Assembly: GCF_026626335.1 (NCBI RefSeq) | Contig: NZ_JAPNTZ010000017.1 | Span: 1 to 64,000 of the forward strand | Length of the DNA: 64,000 bases | From: Paractinoplanes pyxinae | GTDB lineage: Bacteria; Actinomycetota; Actinomycetes; Mycobacteriales; Micromonosporaceae | Reading direction: 5' to 3' | Shown here: positions 24,468 through 36,068 of the stretch, piece by piece | How the letters are laid out: each line of letters starts with the position of its first letter | Position numbering within the stretch: position 1 is the first letter of the stretch | The notes under the pieces: generated by a model | What the model was told of the DNA's origin: nothing | Database searches by the model: none | The model's input: only the letters and a program-made list of their open reading frames with translations | Position numbers and translations under genes: made by a program

Positions 24468-25587
24468 GGTCCAGCACTCCCTCCAGTAGGCGAATCTTGC
24501 TGTTCCGGCAGTGGTCGGTCTCGGTGGTGTCGAACCGGCCCTGCTCGAAGTAGCGGTTGGCCGCGTGGGCGCCACCGCAGAAACCGAAGTACGGGCAGGC
24601 CGCGCGGCACGCTTCCACCCCGCGCAAGAACTCGGCGATCCACAGCGTTCCGGCCGCGCCGGCCAGGATCTCCCCCAGCGGCGTGGTCAGCACGTTACCG
24701 CTTGTGAAGTCGCCGTAGCGGGGGTCGGTGAAGCCGGCCAGTTCGGGCGAGAGCAGCACCACCGAGCCGTCGTGGGCCACGGTCGGGATCGGGTCGAGCC
24801 GGCGGGGCAGCAGCTCGTCGGCCGTGCCGTCGAGCACCGCGGCCACGTAGCGCAGCGACCATTCCACCTCGCGCAGGTGGATGCGGGGGTCGGCCCGCCA
24901 GGCGGTGACCAGTTCGGCCCAGAACGCCGTGACGTCGGCCGCGGCGTGCCCGTTGGCCCGGGTGTTGACGCCTTCCTGCTCCTCGACGTTGATGCCGAGC
25001 ACGTCGCAGCCCAGGCCGAGGAAGTAGTCGTAGAGCTCGGTGGCGACGCCCGGCCGGGGGTCGCTGACGACGCACAGGGCCGAGAACGGGATGCCGCGGC
25101 GGCGTAGCGTCTCGATGCCGCGCAGGATCCGGTCGTACGCCGGTTTCCCGCCCCGGGTCACGCGGTCACCGTTGCGCGCGGGCGGCCCGTCCACGCTGAC
25201 ACTGACCCGTACGTCATGGGCCTGGAAGAAGTCGCACCAGGCGTCGTCGATCAGCGTGGCGTTGGTCTGCACGTGGTGTTCGACGCCGGGGCCGAAAGGC
25301 TCGAGCAGAGCGGCCAGATGGTCCCGCCCGGCGGCCAGCGGTTCGCCGCCGTGCCAGACGACGGAGAACCGGCCGTCCCGGACCCATCCGGCGGTCGAGG
25401 CGGCGACGGCCCGGGCGACCTCGACCGGCATGCGCTGGTCGGCCGCGCGGAACGGCAGATAGCAGTAGGAGCAGTCGAGGTTGCAGAGGGTGGTGGGCTG
25501 CATGACGACATAGGTCGGCACGGGCGCGATGCCTCGCATCCCGCTCCAGGCTTGTGCCACGCCGCACCCCCCGCCGTTGGCCAACAC
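24433..25587 (-). CDS. radical SAM/SPASM peptide maturase (cyclophane-forming, AmcB-like)
   Basis: 384 aa from GTG 25587, or 368 aa from ATG 25539, which has GGAGC close upstream. The radical SAM cluster motif is CNLDCSYCY (CxxxCxxC) near residue 35, followed by HGGEPLAAG and QTNATLID of the SAM half-barrel. The C-terminal SPASM region has Cys in EACRAACPYFGFCGGAH and DHCRNS for auxiliary clusters. The FxsB/XyeB-like layout and the overlapping precursor gene indicate a peptide-modifying enzyme. It sits downstream of the purM terminator, so it should have its own promoter. No protease or transporter is adjacent. Confidence 0.88.
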   Translation of the reverse strand: MLANGGGCGVAQAWSGMRGIAPVPTYVVMQPTTLCNLDCSYCYLPFRAADQRMPVEVARAVAASTAGWVRDGRFSVVWHGGEPLAAGRDHLAALLEPFGPGVEHHVQTNATLIDDAWCDFFQAHDVRVSVSVDGPPARNGDRVTRGGKPAYDRILRGIETLRRRGIPFSALCVVSDPRPGVATELYDYFLGLGCDVLGINVEEQEGVNTRANGHAAADVTAFWAELVTAWRADPRIHLREVEWSLRYVAAVLDGTADELLPRRLDPIPTVAHDGSVVLLSPELAGFTDPRYGDFTSGNVLTTPLGEILAGAAGTLWIAEFLRGVEACRAACPYFGFCGGAHAANRYFEQGRFDTTETDHCRNSKIRLLEGVLDHARDHEPSAVR

Positions 25588-25630
25588 GTATGGAACTCAC
25601 GTCAGAGGCTAGGCCCCCGGGTCCAGCCAG

Positions 25631-25676
25631 TAAACGAAAAAGATCCGCATGTGCCGGATATCGACACACGCGGATC
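25631..25676 (-). terminator. rho-independent terminator of purF-purM
   Basis: On the minus strand: GATCCGC plus TGTG arms pairing across a 12-16-nt loop, followed directly by TTTTTCGTTT. One of the best classical terminators in the window. Confidence 0.85.
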
Positions 25677-25691
25677 GTTTGCCGCGGGGCT

Positions 25692-26843
25692 TCAGCCCCG
25701 GGTGTACTGGCCCATCATCTGCACCTCGCCGGTGCCGTCGATGACCTCGCCGACCTGCCACGCCTCGACGCCGCGGCCGGTCAGGTAGGCCATGGCCCGG
25801 TCGGCGTCGTCGGACGAGACGATCGCGAACATGCCGACGCCCATGTTGAACGTGGCCTCCATCTCGTTGTCCTCGATCCGGCCCTTGGCCTGGATGAGGT
25901 CGAAGATGGGCTGCGGGCGCCAGGTCGAGCGGTCGACCACCGCGTCGACGTGCTCCGGCAGGATGCGCACCAGGTTGCCGGGGATGCCGCCGCCGGTGAC
26001 GTGCGAGAACGCGCGTACGTCGGTCTCTTCGATCAGGCCCAGGCAGTCCTTGGCATAGATCTTGGTCGGGGTCAGCAGCTCTTCGCCCAGGGTGCGCTGG
26101 CTGCCGAAGTCGTCGACCACCGAGTCGAGCCGCATGCGGCCGGCGCCGAGCAGCACGTGGCGCACCAGCGAGTAACCGTTGGAGTGCAGGCCCGAGGAGC
26201 GCATGGCGATCACCGCGTCACCCACCTCGACCCGCTCGCGGCCGAGGATCTCGCTCTCTTCGACGACGCCGACGCCGGTGGCCGAGACGTCGTACTCGTC
26301 GGGGCGCAGCACGCCGGGGTGCTCGGCGGTCTCGCCGCCGAGCAGCGCGCAGCCGGCGTAGCGGCAGCCGTCGGCGATGCCGGCGCCGATCTCGGCCACC
26401 TTGTCCGGCACGACCTCGCCGCAGGCGATGTAGTCGAGCAGGAACAGCGGCTCGGCGCCGCAGGCGACCAGGTCGTCGACGACCATGGCGACCAGGTCGA
26501 TGCCGATCGTGTCGTGGATGTCGAGCTGCTGGGCGATCACCAGCTTGGTGCCGACGCCGTCGGTCGACGAGGCCAGGATCGGGCTCTTGTACTTCGCCGT
26601 GTTGAGCCGGAACAGGCCGGAGAAGCCGCCCAGGTCGCCCATCACCTCGGGCCGGGTGGTCTTCTTGACCTTCGACTTGAGCAGCTCGACGGCCCGGTCA
26701 CCGGCCTCGATCGAGACGCCCGCGTCGGCGTACGTGGCCGTGCGCTTGCGCACCCCGCGCCCACCACCGGCCGTCCACGGCCGGCGGTCGCCGCCCTCAG
26801 CGCCGTTGGACCCGGCACTGTTGCGCTCGGACACGTGCGTCAC
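25692..26843 (-). CDS. purM: phosphoribosylformylglycinamidine cyclo-ligase (AIR synthetase)
   Basis: 383 aa. Catalyses ATP-dependent closure of FGAM to AIR in purine synthesis. Typical segments are YADAGVSIEAGDRAVELLK, STDGVGTKL, LLGGETAEHPGV, SSGLHSNGYSLVR and HVTGGGIPGN. The N-terminal ~35 residues (Gly/Arg/Ser-rich) are an extra low-complexity lead-in. GTG 26843 is supported by GGGGAG 5 nt upstream. It lies 34 bp after purF and is followed by a strong terminator. Confidence 0.97.
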   Translation of the reverse strand: MTHVSERNSAGSNGAEGGDRRPWTAGGGRGVRKRTATYADAGVSIEAGDRAVELLKSKVKKTTRPEVMGDLGGFSGLFRLNTAKYKSPILASSTDGVGTKLVIAQQLDIHDTIGIDLVAMVVDDLVACGAEPLFLLDYIACGEVVPDKVAEIGAGIADGCRYAGCALLGGETAEHPGVLRPDEYDVSATGVGVVEESEILGRERVEVGDAVIAMRSSGLHSNGYSLVRHVLLGAGRMRLDSVVDDFGSQRTLGEELLTPTKIYAKDCLGLIEETDVRAFSHVTGGGIPGNLVRILPEHVDAVVDRSTWRPQPIFDLIQAKGRIEDNEMEATFNMGVGMFAIVSSDDADRAMAYLTGRGVEAWQVGEVIDGTGEVQMMGQYTRG

Positions 26844-26877
26844 GGTTCTCCCCTTAGCGATTCTTCGTTCGTCACAG

Positions 26878-28455
26878 TCACGCGCCGCCCTGGCCGGCCA
26901 GCTCGCGCACGTCGTATTCCGTCTCGAGCTCGGCCACCGCGGCGGTCGCCGCCTCGTCACTGGCCGACGGCATCGAGGCGCGCTTGCCGACGCCCTCGAG
27001 CAGGTGCTTGCCGATCAGGTTGCCCGCCGGCAGCTCGATCGGATAGTGCCCGTCGAAACAGGCCATGCACAGCCGCGACTTGGGCTGCTCGGTCGCCTGC
27101 ACCAGACCGTCCAGGGAAACATAACCCAGGGAGTCGGCGCCGATCGAGCGGCGGATGCCCTCGTTGTCGAGCCCGTTGGCCAGCAGCTCGGCCCGGGTGG
27201 CGAAGTCGATGCCGTAGAAGCAGGGCCACTTGACCGGCGGCGACGAGATGCGCACGTGCACCTCGAGCGCGCCGGCCTCGCGCAGCATGCGCACCAGGGC
27301 CCGCTGGGTGTTGCCGCGGACGATCGAGTCGTCCACCACGACCAGGCGCTTGCCCCGCACGACCTCGCGCAGGGGGTTGAGCTTGAGCCGGATGCCGAGC
27401 TGACGGATCGTCTGCGACGGCTGGATGAAGGTGCGGCCGACGTACGCGTTCTTGGTCAGGCCGGCGCTGAAGGTGATGCCGGATTCCTCGGCGTAGCCGA
27501 TCGCGGCCGGGGTGCCCGACTCGGGCACCGGGATGACCAGGTCGGCCTCGACGGGGTGCTCGCGGGCCAGCACGCGGCCGATCTCGACGCGGGCCGAGTA
27601 CATGTTGCGGCCGGCGATCGTCGTGTCGGGGCGGGCCAGATAGACGTACTCGAAGAGGCAGCCCTTGGGCTCGGGCGCGGCGAACCGCGTGGAGCGCAGG
27701 CCGTGCTCGTCGACGGCCAGCATCTCGCCCGGCTCGACCTCACGCACGAAGCTGGCGCCGACGATGTCGAGGGCGGCCGTCTCGCTGGCCACGACCCAGC
27801 CCCGCTCCATGCGGCCCAGCACCAGCGGCCGCACACCCTGCGGGTCGCGGGCGGCATACAGCGTGTTCTCGTCCATGAAGACGAAGCTGAACGCGCCCTT
27901 GAGCCCGGGCAGCACCTCGAGCGCGGCGGCCTCGACCGACAGGTCGGGGCGGCTGGCCAGCAGCGTGGTCACCAGAGCGGTGTCGGAGGTGGCGCTGTCG
28001 GCTTCGAGGCCGCGCTCGGCCACCTCACGGGCCAGTTCGGCCGTGTTGACCAGGTTGCCGTTGTGGGCCAGCGCGATCGTCGTGCCGGCTGTGGTGGCGC
28101 GGATCGTCGGCTGGGCGTTCTCCCAGTTCGAGCCGCCGGTGGTGGAGTAGCGCGTGTGCCCGATGGCCAGGTGGCCACGCAGGCTGGCCAGGGTGGGCTC
28201 GTCGAAGACCTGGGACACCAGGCCGAGATCCTTGTAGACCACCACGCCGGAGCCGTCACTCACCGCGATACCGGCGGCCTCCTGGCCACGGTGCTGCAGA
28301 GCGAAGAGCCCGAAGTACGTGAGTTTCGCGACCTCTTCCTCCGGGGCCCAGACGCCGAAGACGCCACAGGCATCCTGGGGGCCGCGTTCCTGGGGGTCGA
28401 GATCGTCGGTCAACCGGCCGTCGCCTCGGGGCACCTGTAGCTCCCTCATGCTCAT
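26878..28455 (-). CDS. purF: amidophosphoribosyltransferase (first purine-specific step)
   Basis: 525 aa. Transfers glutamine amide nitrogen to PRPP. A short N-terminal propeptide ends before the catalytic Cys in DACGVFGVW, as in Bacillus-type enzymes that are processed and carry an Fe-S cluster. Cluster Cys candidates lie in CMACFDGHYP and elsewhere. The PRPP loop is VVVDDSIVRGNT; QHRGQEAAGIAV and GHTRYSTTG belong to the glutaminase domain. ATG 28455, or 28449 (second Met). Operon with purM. Confidence 0.97.
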   Translation of the reverse strand: MSMRELQVPRGDGRLTDDLDPQERGPQDACGVFGVWAPEEEVAKLTYFGLFALQHRGQEAAGIAVSDGSGVVVYKDLGLVSQVFDEPTLASLRGHLAIGHTRYSTTGGSNWENAQPTIRATTAGTTIALAHNGNLVNTAELAREVAERGLEADSATSDTALVTTLLASRPDLSVEAAALEVLPGLKGAFSFVFMDENTLYAARDPQGVRPLVLGRMERGWVVASETAALDIVGASFVREVEPGEMLAVDEHGLRSTRFAAPEPKGCLFEYVYLARPDTTIAGRNMYSARVEIGRVLAREHPVEADLVIPVPESGTPAAIGYAEESGITFSAGLTKNAYVGRTFIQPSQTIRQLGIRLKLNPLREVVRGKRLVVVDDSIVRGNTQRALVRMLREAGALEVHVRISSPPVKWPCFYGIDFATRAELLANGLDNEGIRRSIGADSLGYVSLDGLVQATEQPKSRLCMACFDGHYPIELPAGNLIGKHLLEGVGKRASMPSASDEAATAAVAELETEYDVRELAGQGGA

Positions 28456-28516
28456 GTGCTCGTAACTGCCGTCCGACCGCCCAGTGTACGCGAGCCGGCG
28501 GGCACTGACCTCGCAG

Positions 28517-28888
28517 CTAATCGGCCTCGCGGCCGGTCAGCGGAAGGTACTCGGTCAGATCCGTGCGGATGCCGCTCGCCCGCAGCCGCCCGTCACGCAC
28601 CGCATCCGCCCAGGTCATACGCTGCGTGGCCACCAGCAGCCAGGTGATCGGGTCGGCTTCGACCACATTGGGCGGTGTGCCACGTGTGTGCCTGGGACCA
28701 GGAACACACTGAATCGCACCGAATGGCGGAATCCGGACCTCCACCGATCGGCCAGGCGCCTTCCGGGACAACTCGGCCAGCAGCGCTCGCACAGCGTCAC
28801 GCTGCACTGATCTCTCGGGTTCGACGCCACGGTCCAGCGCGTCCAACGCTTCTTTCACGGACTCGGATTTATTGTGCGCAGGGGACAC
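28517..28888 (-). CDS. SCP2-like sterol-carrier family protein
   Basis: 123 aa. The C-terminal half (VEADPITWLLVATQRMTWADAVRDGRLRASG) is the recurrent text of a small sterol-carrier-like/MDMPI C-terminal domain that often sits beside purF in actinobacteria. GTG 28888. It probably binds a hydrophobic ligand or has a structural role. It lies 61 bp upstream of purF on the same strand and may share a transcript. Confidence 0.8.
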   Translation of the reverse strand: MSPAHNKSESVKEALDALDRGVEPERSVQRDAVRALLAELSRKAPGRSVEVRIPPFGAIQCVPGPRHTRGTPPNVVEADPITWLLVATQRMTWADAVRDGRLRASGIRTDLTEYLPLTGREAD

Positions 28889-29044
28889 GTCGGGACGATA
28901 CGACTCGCTTCAGCGAGATTGGTACGCGGCCCTGGGTCGCGCGATGGACGTGTGACAAGGCATAGTGGCCGACGGTGTTTTAGTCGCGGGATGTAACCGG
29001 CCACCCTTGAACGGCCGGGAGACCGTGCGACCGGAAGGCGGTGG

Positions 29045-30907
29045 ATGGTGACAACGCACCTTCGAGCCCGGGCGGCCCAGGCCGGTGCGTTACTGGCGGT
29101 GGTGCTGGGCGGACTCTTCGTCGCGCCCACGGCGGCGTTGGCCGCCCCGCCGAACGTGCAGATCACCGAACTGCAGACCGAGGTGCTCTCGGGCGGGCGG
29201 CTGACCATGCAGTTCCAGGTTGCCGAGGGTAACGGCAGCCAGGTCCCGGTCCCGGTCCAGATCAACGTCAACGGCGGCGGCATGGACTGCCGCGGCGCCG
29301 ACTGCGGCCGCCGCACCGTCGTCGACGGCAACGGACGCCAATTCTCCGTGCAACTCACCGCACCCAATGTCAACGCCGGTGAGACGCGCCAGGTTACGGT
29401 CGAGATCACCGCCGAGGTCCAGAACGAGGGCCCGGGCCGGACCAGCCAGCAGATCACCGTCAAGGGGCCGGACAAGCCGCAGACCGTGCGCCAGGTCTCG
29501 GGTCGCGTCAAGGACCAGGACGGCAAGGCGATCGCCGGCGCCACCGTCGGCATGCAGGACAGCGCGGGCAAGGTCTTCCAGGGCACGTCCGACGGCTCGG
29601 GGCAGTTCTCCTTCACCTCGTCGGACAACAACCCGATCGCCCCCGGCCGCATCTCGATCGGCGCCGGCAAGAACGGCTTCGAGGACGTGACCGTCCAGCG
29701 TGAGGCCCAGGCCGGGCAGAATCTGAGCGTGTCGCTGACGCTGAAGTCGAAGGTCGTCCCGACCACGTCGGCTCCGACGACCCCGAGCGCGTCGCCGACC
29801 AGCGCCACCCCCACCGAGGACGTGAGCGAGGAGCCGACGCCCGAGGAGGCGACGGCCACCCAGCCCGCGACCGACCAGGCCGCGTCCAACGAGGACGACG
29901 GCGGCTCGATGCTCTACATCATCATCGGCGTGCTGCTGGTCGCGGCCGGCATCGGCGCGATCGTGCTGGTCGTGCTGCGCCGCCGGAACAGCTCCGACAA
30001 CGACGGTGACGACGACGACCCGACCGGCCTGGCCGGCTCGGGCGGCGTGGTGCCGCCGAGCCGGGGCGGCTTCACCGACGCGACGCGGGTCGGCGCGCCG
30101 GTCGGCGGCGGGCGCAACGACGCCACCATGATCGCTCCGGCCCCGCGCTCGGCGGCCATGGCGGACGCGCCGACCGTGATCCACCGTCCGGTGCCGGCCG
30201 AGGACGAATTCCCCGACCCGTACGGCGCTCCCCTGCCTCAGCAGGGCGGTTACGCCGGTGCGGCGGCGGGCGGCTGGGACCAGGGCGGCAACCAGTACGG
30301 CGGCACCCAGCAGTACGGCGGCGGCACTCAGCAGTACGGCGAGGCGACCTCGTACGGCCGCCCGCAGGACGACGGCTACGGCGGCGGCGCCCAGGCGGGC
30401 GGCAACTACGGAGCGTACGGCGAGGCCACCGGCATGTACCGGCCCGAGGCCGACAACGACGGCGGCTACGGCGGTGCCCAGTACGGCGGCGGCCAGCAGT
30501 ACGGCGACGGCACCCAGCAGTACGACGGCGGCGGCCAGTACGGCGGTTACGGACAGGAACCGGCCGACCAGGGTGGCTACGGATCGTGGGGCGCCGCGGG
30601 CGACGGCCTCGACAACAACGGCTACGGCCCGCAGGGCGGCCAGCACGGTCAGCAGGGCGGCGGCCAGCAGTACGGCGGCGGTCAGGGCGGCCAGTACGGC
30701 GGCGGCACCCAGCAGTACGGCGGCGGCTACGACGACGGCCAGTACGGGCAGCAGGGCGGCTACGACTCGTACCAGCCGCCGGCCGACGGCTACGACGACC
30801 GCGGCCGCTACGACGACCAGTACGGTCAGCAGGATGGCTACGACCAGCGCCGCGGCCGCCCGGGGCACGACGCACCGGCTCCTCGGCGCGGCGGCCACGA
30901 CTACTGA
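29045..30907 (+). CDS. secreted-domain membrane protein with Gly/Tyr/Gln low-complexity cytoplasmic tail
   Basis: 620 aa. Signal peptide at residues 1-34 (ends PTAALA). The extracellular part includes a carboxypeptidase-regulatory-like beta domain at ~150-230 (VSGRVKDQDGKAIAGATVGM) and a Thr/Pro/Glu linker. A membrane helix at ~288-316 (MLYIIIGVLLVAAGIGAIVLVVL) is followed by RRR. The remaining ~300 residues are cytoplasmic and built from QQYGGG, GGYGG and GTQQYG units, with scattered Asp/Arg. No enzyme motif. Such G/Y/Q-rich tails resemble phase-separating low-complexity domains (inference). Ends before a terminator shared with purL. Confidence 0.85.
   Translation: MVTTHLRARAAQAGALLAVVLGGLFVAPTAALAAPPNVQITELQTEVLSGGRLTMQFQVAEGNGSQVPVPVQINVNGGGMDCRGADCGRRTVVDGNGRQFSVQLTAPNVNAGETRQVTVEITAEVQNEGPGRTSQQITVKGPDKPQTVRQVSGRVKDQDGKAIAGATVGMQDSAGKVFQGTSDGSGQFSFTSSDNNPIAPGRISIGAGKNGFEDVTVQREAQAGQNLSVSLTLKSKVVPTTSAPTTPSASPTSATPTEDVSEEPTPEEATATQPATDQAASNEDDGGSMLYIIIGVLLVAAGIGAIVLVVLRRRNSSDNDGDDDDPTGLAGSGGVVPPSRGGFTDATRVGAPVGGGRNDATMIAPAPRSAAMADAPTVIHRPVPAEDEFPDPYGAPLPQQGGYAGAAAGGWDQGGNQYGGTQQYGGGTQQYGEATSYGRPQDDGYGGGAQAGGNYGAYGEATGMYRPEADNDGGYGGAQYGGGQQYGDGTQQYDGGGQYGGYGQEPADQGGYGSWGAAGDGLDNNGYGPQGGQHGQQGGGQQYGGGQGGQYGGGTQQYGGGYDDGQYGQQGGYDSYQPPADGYDDRGRYDDQYGQQDGYDQRRGRPGHDAPAPRRGGHDY
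30241..30850 (+). repeat. imperfect coding repeats (CAGTACGGCGGC units)
   Basis: Degenerate short repeats encoding QYGGG/QQYGG blocks inside the membrane protein gene; not an array of a mobile or CRISPR type. Confidence 0.8.
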
Positions 30908-30920
30908 GTTCTGAACACGA

Positions 30921-30955
30921 AAGAGCCGGCCAGCGGATTCGCTGGCCGGCTCTTT
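30921..30955. terminator. bidirectional terminator before purL end
   Basis: 15-bp stem AAGAGCCGGCCAGCG/CGCTGGCCGGCTCTT with a GATT-type loop and TTTT after it, between convergent genes. Confidence 0.9.
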
Positions 30956-30964
30956 TCGTACGTG

Positions 30965-33531
<2,567 letters not shown>

Positions 33532-33532
<1 letters not shown>

Positions 33533-34233
33533 TACTGATGTCCCCCTGCGTTCGCGCCTGCTGACGCCCCGGCCAGGGCCCGCAGGACGGAGGTGAAGAA
33601 GCCGAGGCCGTCGAGCGACGGACCGGTCAGCGCCTCCACCGCGTGTTCCGGATGCGGCATGATGCCGACGACGTTGCCGGCCTCGTTGGTGATCGCGGCG
33701 ATGTCGCGCTGCGAACCGTTCGGGTTTCCGCGGATGTACCGCGCGACCACGCGGCCCTCGGCCTCGAGGGCGTCGAGGGTGCGCTCGTCGGCGACGTAGC
33801 AGCCCTCGCCGTTCTTGACCGGGATCAGCACCTCTTGCCCGGCGGTGAAGGCGTTGCTCCACGCGGTGTTCGTGCCCTCGACGCGCAGCCACTGGTCGCG
33901 GTTGCGGAAGTGCAGGTGCTGGTTGCGGGTGAGCGCCCCGGGCAGCAGGTGGGCCTCGCAGAGGATCTGGAAGCCGTTGCAGATACCGAGCACCGGCAGG
34001 CCGCCGCGGGCGGCGTCGATGATCGATTCCATGGCCGGGGCGAACCGGGCGATCGCGCCGCAGCGCAGATAGTCGCCGTAGGAGAAGCCGCCGGGCAGCA
34101 CCACGGCGTCGACGCCGTGCAGGTCGGGGTCGCCGTGCCAGAGACGGACGACGTCGGCGCCGGCGATGCGCGCGGCGCGGGCCGCGTCCCCGTCGTCCAG
34201 CGAACCCGGGAAGGTGACCACACCGATGCGCAT
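33532..34233 (-). CDS. purQ: phosphoribosylformylglycinamidine synthase, glutaminase subunit
   Basis: 233 aa class I glutamine amidotransferase supplying ammonia to PurL. Nucleophile Cys is in GICNGFQIL, the oxyanion region is VLPGGFSYGDYLRCGA, and the catalytic His/Glu are in MPHPEHAVE. ATG 34233, two bases after the purS stop, and its stop overlaps the purL start, so all three subunits are translationally linked. Confidence 0.97.
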
Positions 34234-34235
34234 GC

Positions 34236-34493
34236 TCAGGCGACCTCCGCCGCGGCGTCCTCGTGGACGTTGATGGTGAAGTCTTCGATCACCGGGTTGG
34301 CGAGCAGCTTGTCGGCGATCTCGCGAGCCCGGTCGAGATCGGGCGCGCCGGCGAACTCGATCTCGATCCGCCGGCCGATGCGGACGGACGAAACATTGTC
34401 GACGCCGAGCCTGGGCAGCGCATTCGCGACCGCCTGGCCCTGCGGGTCGAGGATCTCCGGCTTGAGCATGACGTCGACCACGACGCGAGCCAC
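34236..34493 (-). CDS. purS: phosphoribosylformylglycinamidine synthase, PurS subunit
   Basis: 85 aa small bridging subunit that forms the ammonia path between PurQ and PurL. Text: MLKPEILDPQGQAVANAL, then IGRRIEIEF. Two in-frame GTGs occur at 34499 and 34493. AGGAG abuts the first and is 5 nt from the second, so GTG 34493 (MARVVVDVML) is preferred; it also matches the usual PurS length. First gene of purSQL. Confidence 0.95.
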   Translation of the reverse strand: MARVVVDVMLKPEILDPQGQAVANALPRLGVDNVSSVRIGRRIEIEFAGAPDLDRAREIADKLLANPVIEDFTINVHEDAAAEVA

Positions 34494-34646
34494 GGGCACT
34501 CCTGACTGATAGGTGTAAGCACGTGGAGCCTACCTTGCGAACCACGCCGAAGGTTTCTCGGCCGGTGTCGCGCACGCGACGCCGGCCCCGCTGAGCAGCC
34601 AACTCGTGGGTGATCTCAGCCACTGCCCGATCAAATCTTCAAGCTT

Positions 34647-36068
34647 TCACAGGATGGGCGCCGGCGCGTACCCGGCGGCGTCCGGGTGAGCCGCGACGAT
34701 CGTGGCGACCCGGTCGGCCACGGCCCGCACCTGGGACGGCGCGGCCCCCACGAAGGCGGCCCGGTCGGCCACCAGGGTGTCGATCTCGGCCCGGGTCAGG
34801 CCGAGCCGGCCGTCGGTGGCGAGCCGGTCGAACAGGTCGTTGACCGTGGCGCCCTTCTCACGCATGGCGAGCGCGACGGCGACGGCGTGCTCCTTGATCA
34901 CCTCGTGCGCCACCTCACGGCCGACGCCCTTGCGCACGGCGGCGACCAGGATCTTGGTGGTCGCGAGGAACGGCAGGAACCGGTCGAGCTCGCGGGCGAT
35001 CACGGCGGGGTAGGCGCCGAACTCGTCGAGCACGGTGAGGAACGTCTGGAACAGGCCGTCGGTGGCGAAGAACGCGTCCGGCAGGGCGACCCGGCGCACC
35101 ACCGAGCACGAGACGTCGCCCTCGTTCCACTGGTCGCCGGCCAACTCGCCGACCATCGACAGGTAGCCGCGGACGATGACGGCCAGCCCGTTGACCCGCT
35201 CCGACGAGCGCGTGTTCATCTTGTGCGGCATCGCCGACGAGCCGACCTGGCCCGGCTTGAAGCCCTCGGTCACCAGTTCCTGCCCGACCATCAGGCGGAT
35301 CGTGGTGGCCAGCGACGACGGACCGGCGACGATCTGGGCCAGCGCCGAGACCACGTCGAAGTCGAGCGACCGCGGGTAGACCTGGCCGACACTGCTCAGC
35401 ACCCGCTCGAAGCCGAGGTGGCCGGCGACGCGCCGCTCGAGGGCGCCGAGCGCGTCGAAGTCGCCGTCGAGCAGGTCGAGCTGGTCGGCGGCGGTGCCGA
35501 CCGGGCCCTTGATGCCGCGCAGGGGATACCGGCCGATCAGGTCGTCCAGACGTTCGTACGCGATGAGAAGCTCTTCGGCGGCCGAGGCGAACCGCTTGCC
35601 GAGAGTGGTCGCCTGCGCCGCGACGTTGTGCGAGCGGCCGGTCATGACCAGGTCGGAGTATTCGACCGCACGCTCGGTGAGCCGGGCCAGGGCGGCGATC
35701 ACCCGGGCCCGGATGAGCTCGAGCGACGCCTTGATCTGCAGCTGCTCGACGTTCTCGGTCAGGTCGCGCGACGTCATTCCCTTGTGGATCTGCTCGAAGC
35801 CGGCCAGCGCGCTGAACTCTTCGATGCGGGCCTTGACGTCGTGGCGGGTCACCCGCTCACGAGCCGCGATCGACCCCAGGTCGACCTGGTCGAGCACCGA
35901 CTCGTACGCCTCGACGGCGCCCTCGGGGACGGCCACGCCCAGATCGCGCTGCGCCTTGAGAACGGCCAGCCAGAGCCGGCGCTCCATGCGGATCTTCTCT
36001 TCCGGCGACCACAGGGTCACCAGGTCGGTCGAGGCGTAACGAGCGGCGAGGACGTTCGGGATGGTCAC
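34647..36068 (-). CDS. purB: adenylosuccinate lyase
   Basis: 473 aa fumarase/aspartase-superfamily enzyme acting twice in purine synthesis (SAICAR to AICAR; adenylosuccinate to AMP). The signature loop is GSSAMPHKMN near residue 280. MTSRDLTENVEQLQ and TGRSHNVAAQATTLGKRF carry active-site His/Thr residues. GTG 36068 overlaps the MFS gene stop (GTGA). 147 bp upstream of purS (34500-34646 has no gene). purC, often nearby in actinobacteria, is not in the window. Confidence 0.96.
   Translation of the reverse strand: MTIPNVLAARYASTDLVTLWSPEEKIRMERRLWLAVLKAQRDLGVAVPEGAVEAYESVLDQVDLGSIAARERVTRHDVKARIEEFSALAGFEQIHKGMTSRDLTENVEQLQIKASLELIRARVIAALARLTERAVEYSDLVMTGRSHNVAAQATTLGKRFASAAEELLIAYERLDDLIGRYPLRGIKGPVGTAADQLDLLDGDFDALGALERRVAGHLGFERVLSSVGQVYPRSLDFDVVSALAQIVAGPSSLATTIRLMVGQELVTEGFKPGQVGSSAMPHKMNTRSSERVNGLAVIVRGYLSMVGELAGDQWNEGDVSCSVVRRVALPDAFFATDGLFQTFLTVLDEFGAYPAVIARELDRFLPFLATTKILVAAVRKGVGREVAHEVIKEHAVAVALAMREKGATVNDLFDRLATDGRLGLTRAEIDTLVADRAAFVGAAPSQVRAVADRVATIVAAHPDAAGYAPAPIL

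Noticed and set aside
28981..29044. Possible riboswitch-like leader (CCGGCC...GGCCGG) before the low-complexity membrane protein
   Set aside because: Only a 6-bp pairing is visible and it does not match a riboswitch consensus I can name.
30241..30850. Possible repeat array of mobile origin
   Set aside because: Degenerate coding repeats of the Gly/Tyr/Gln tail.
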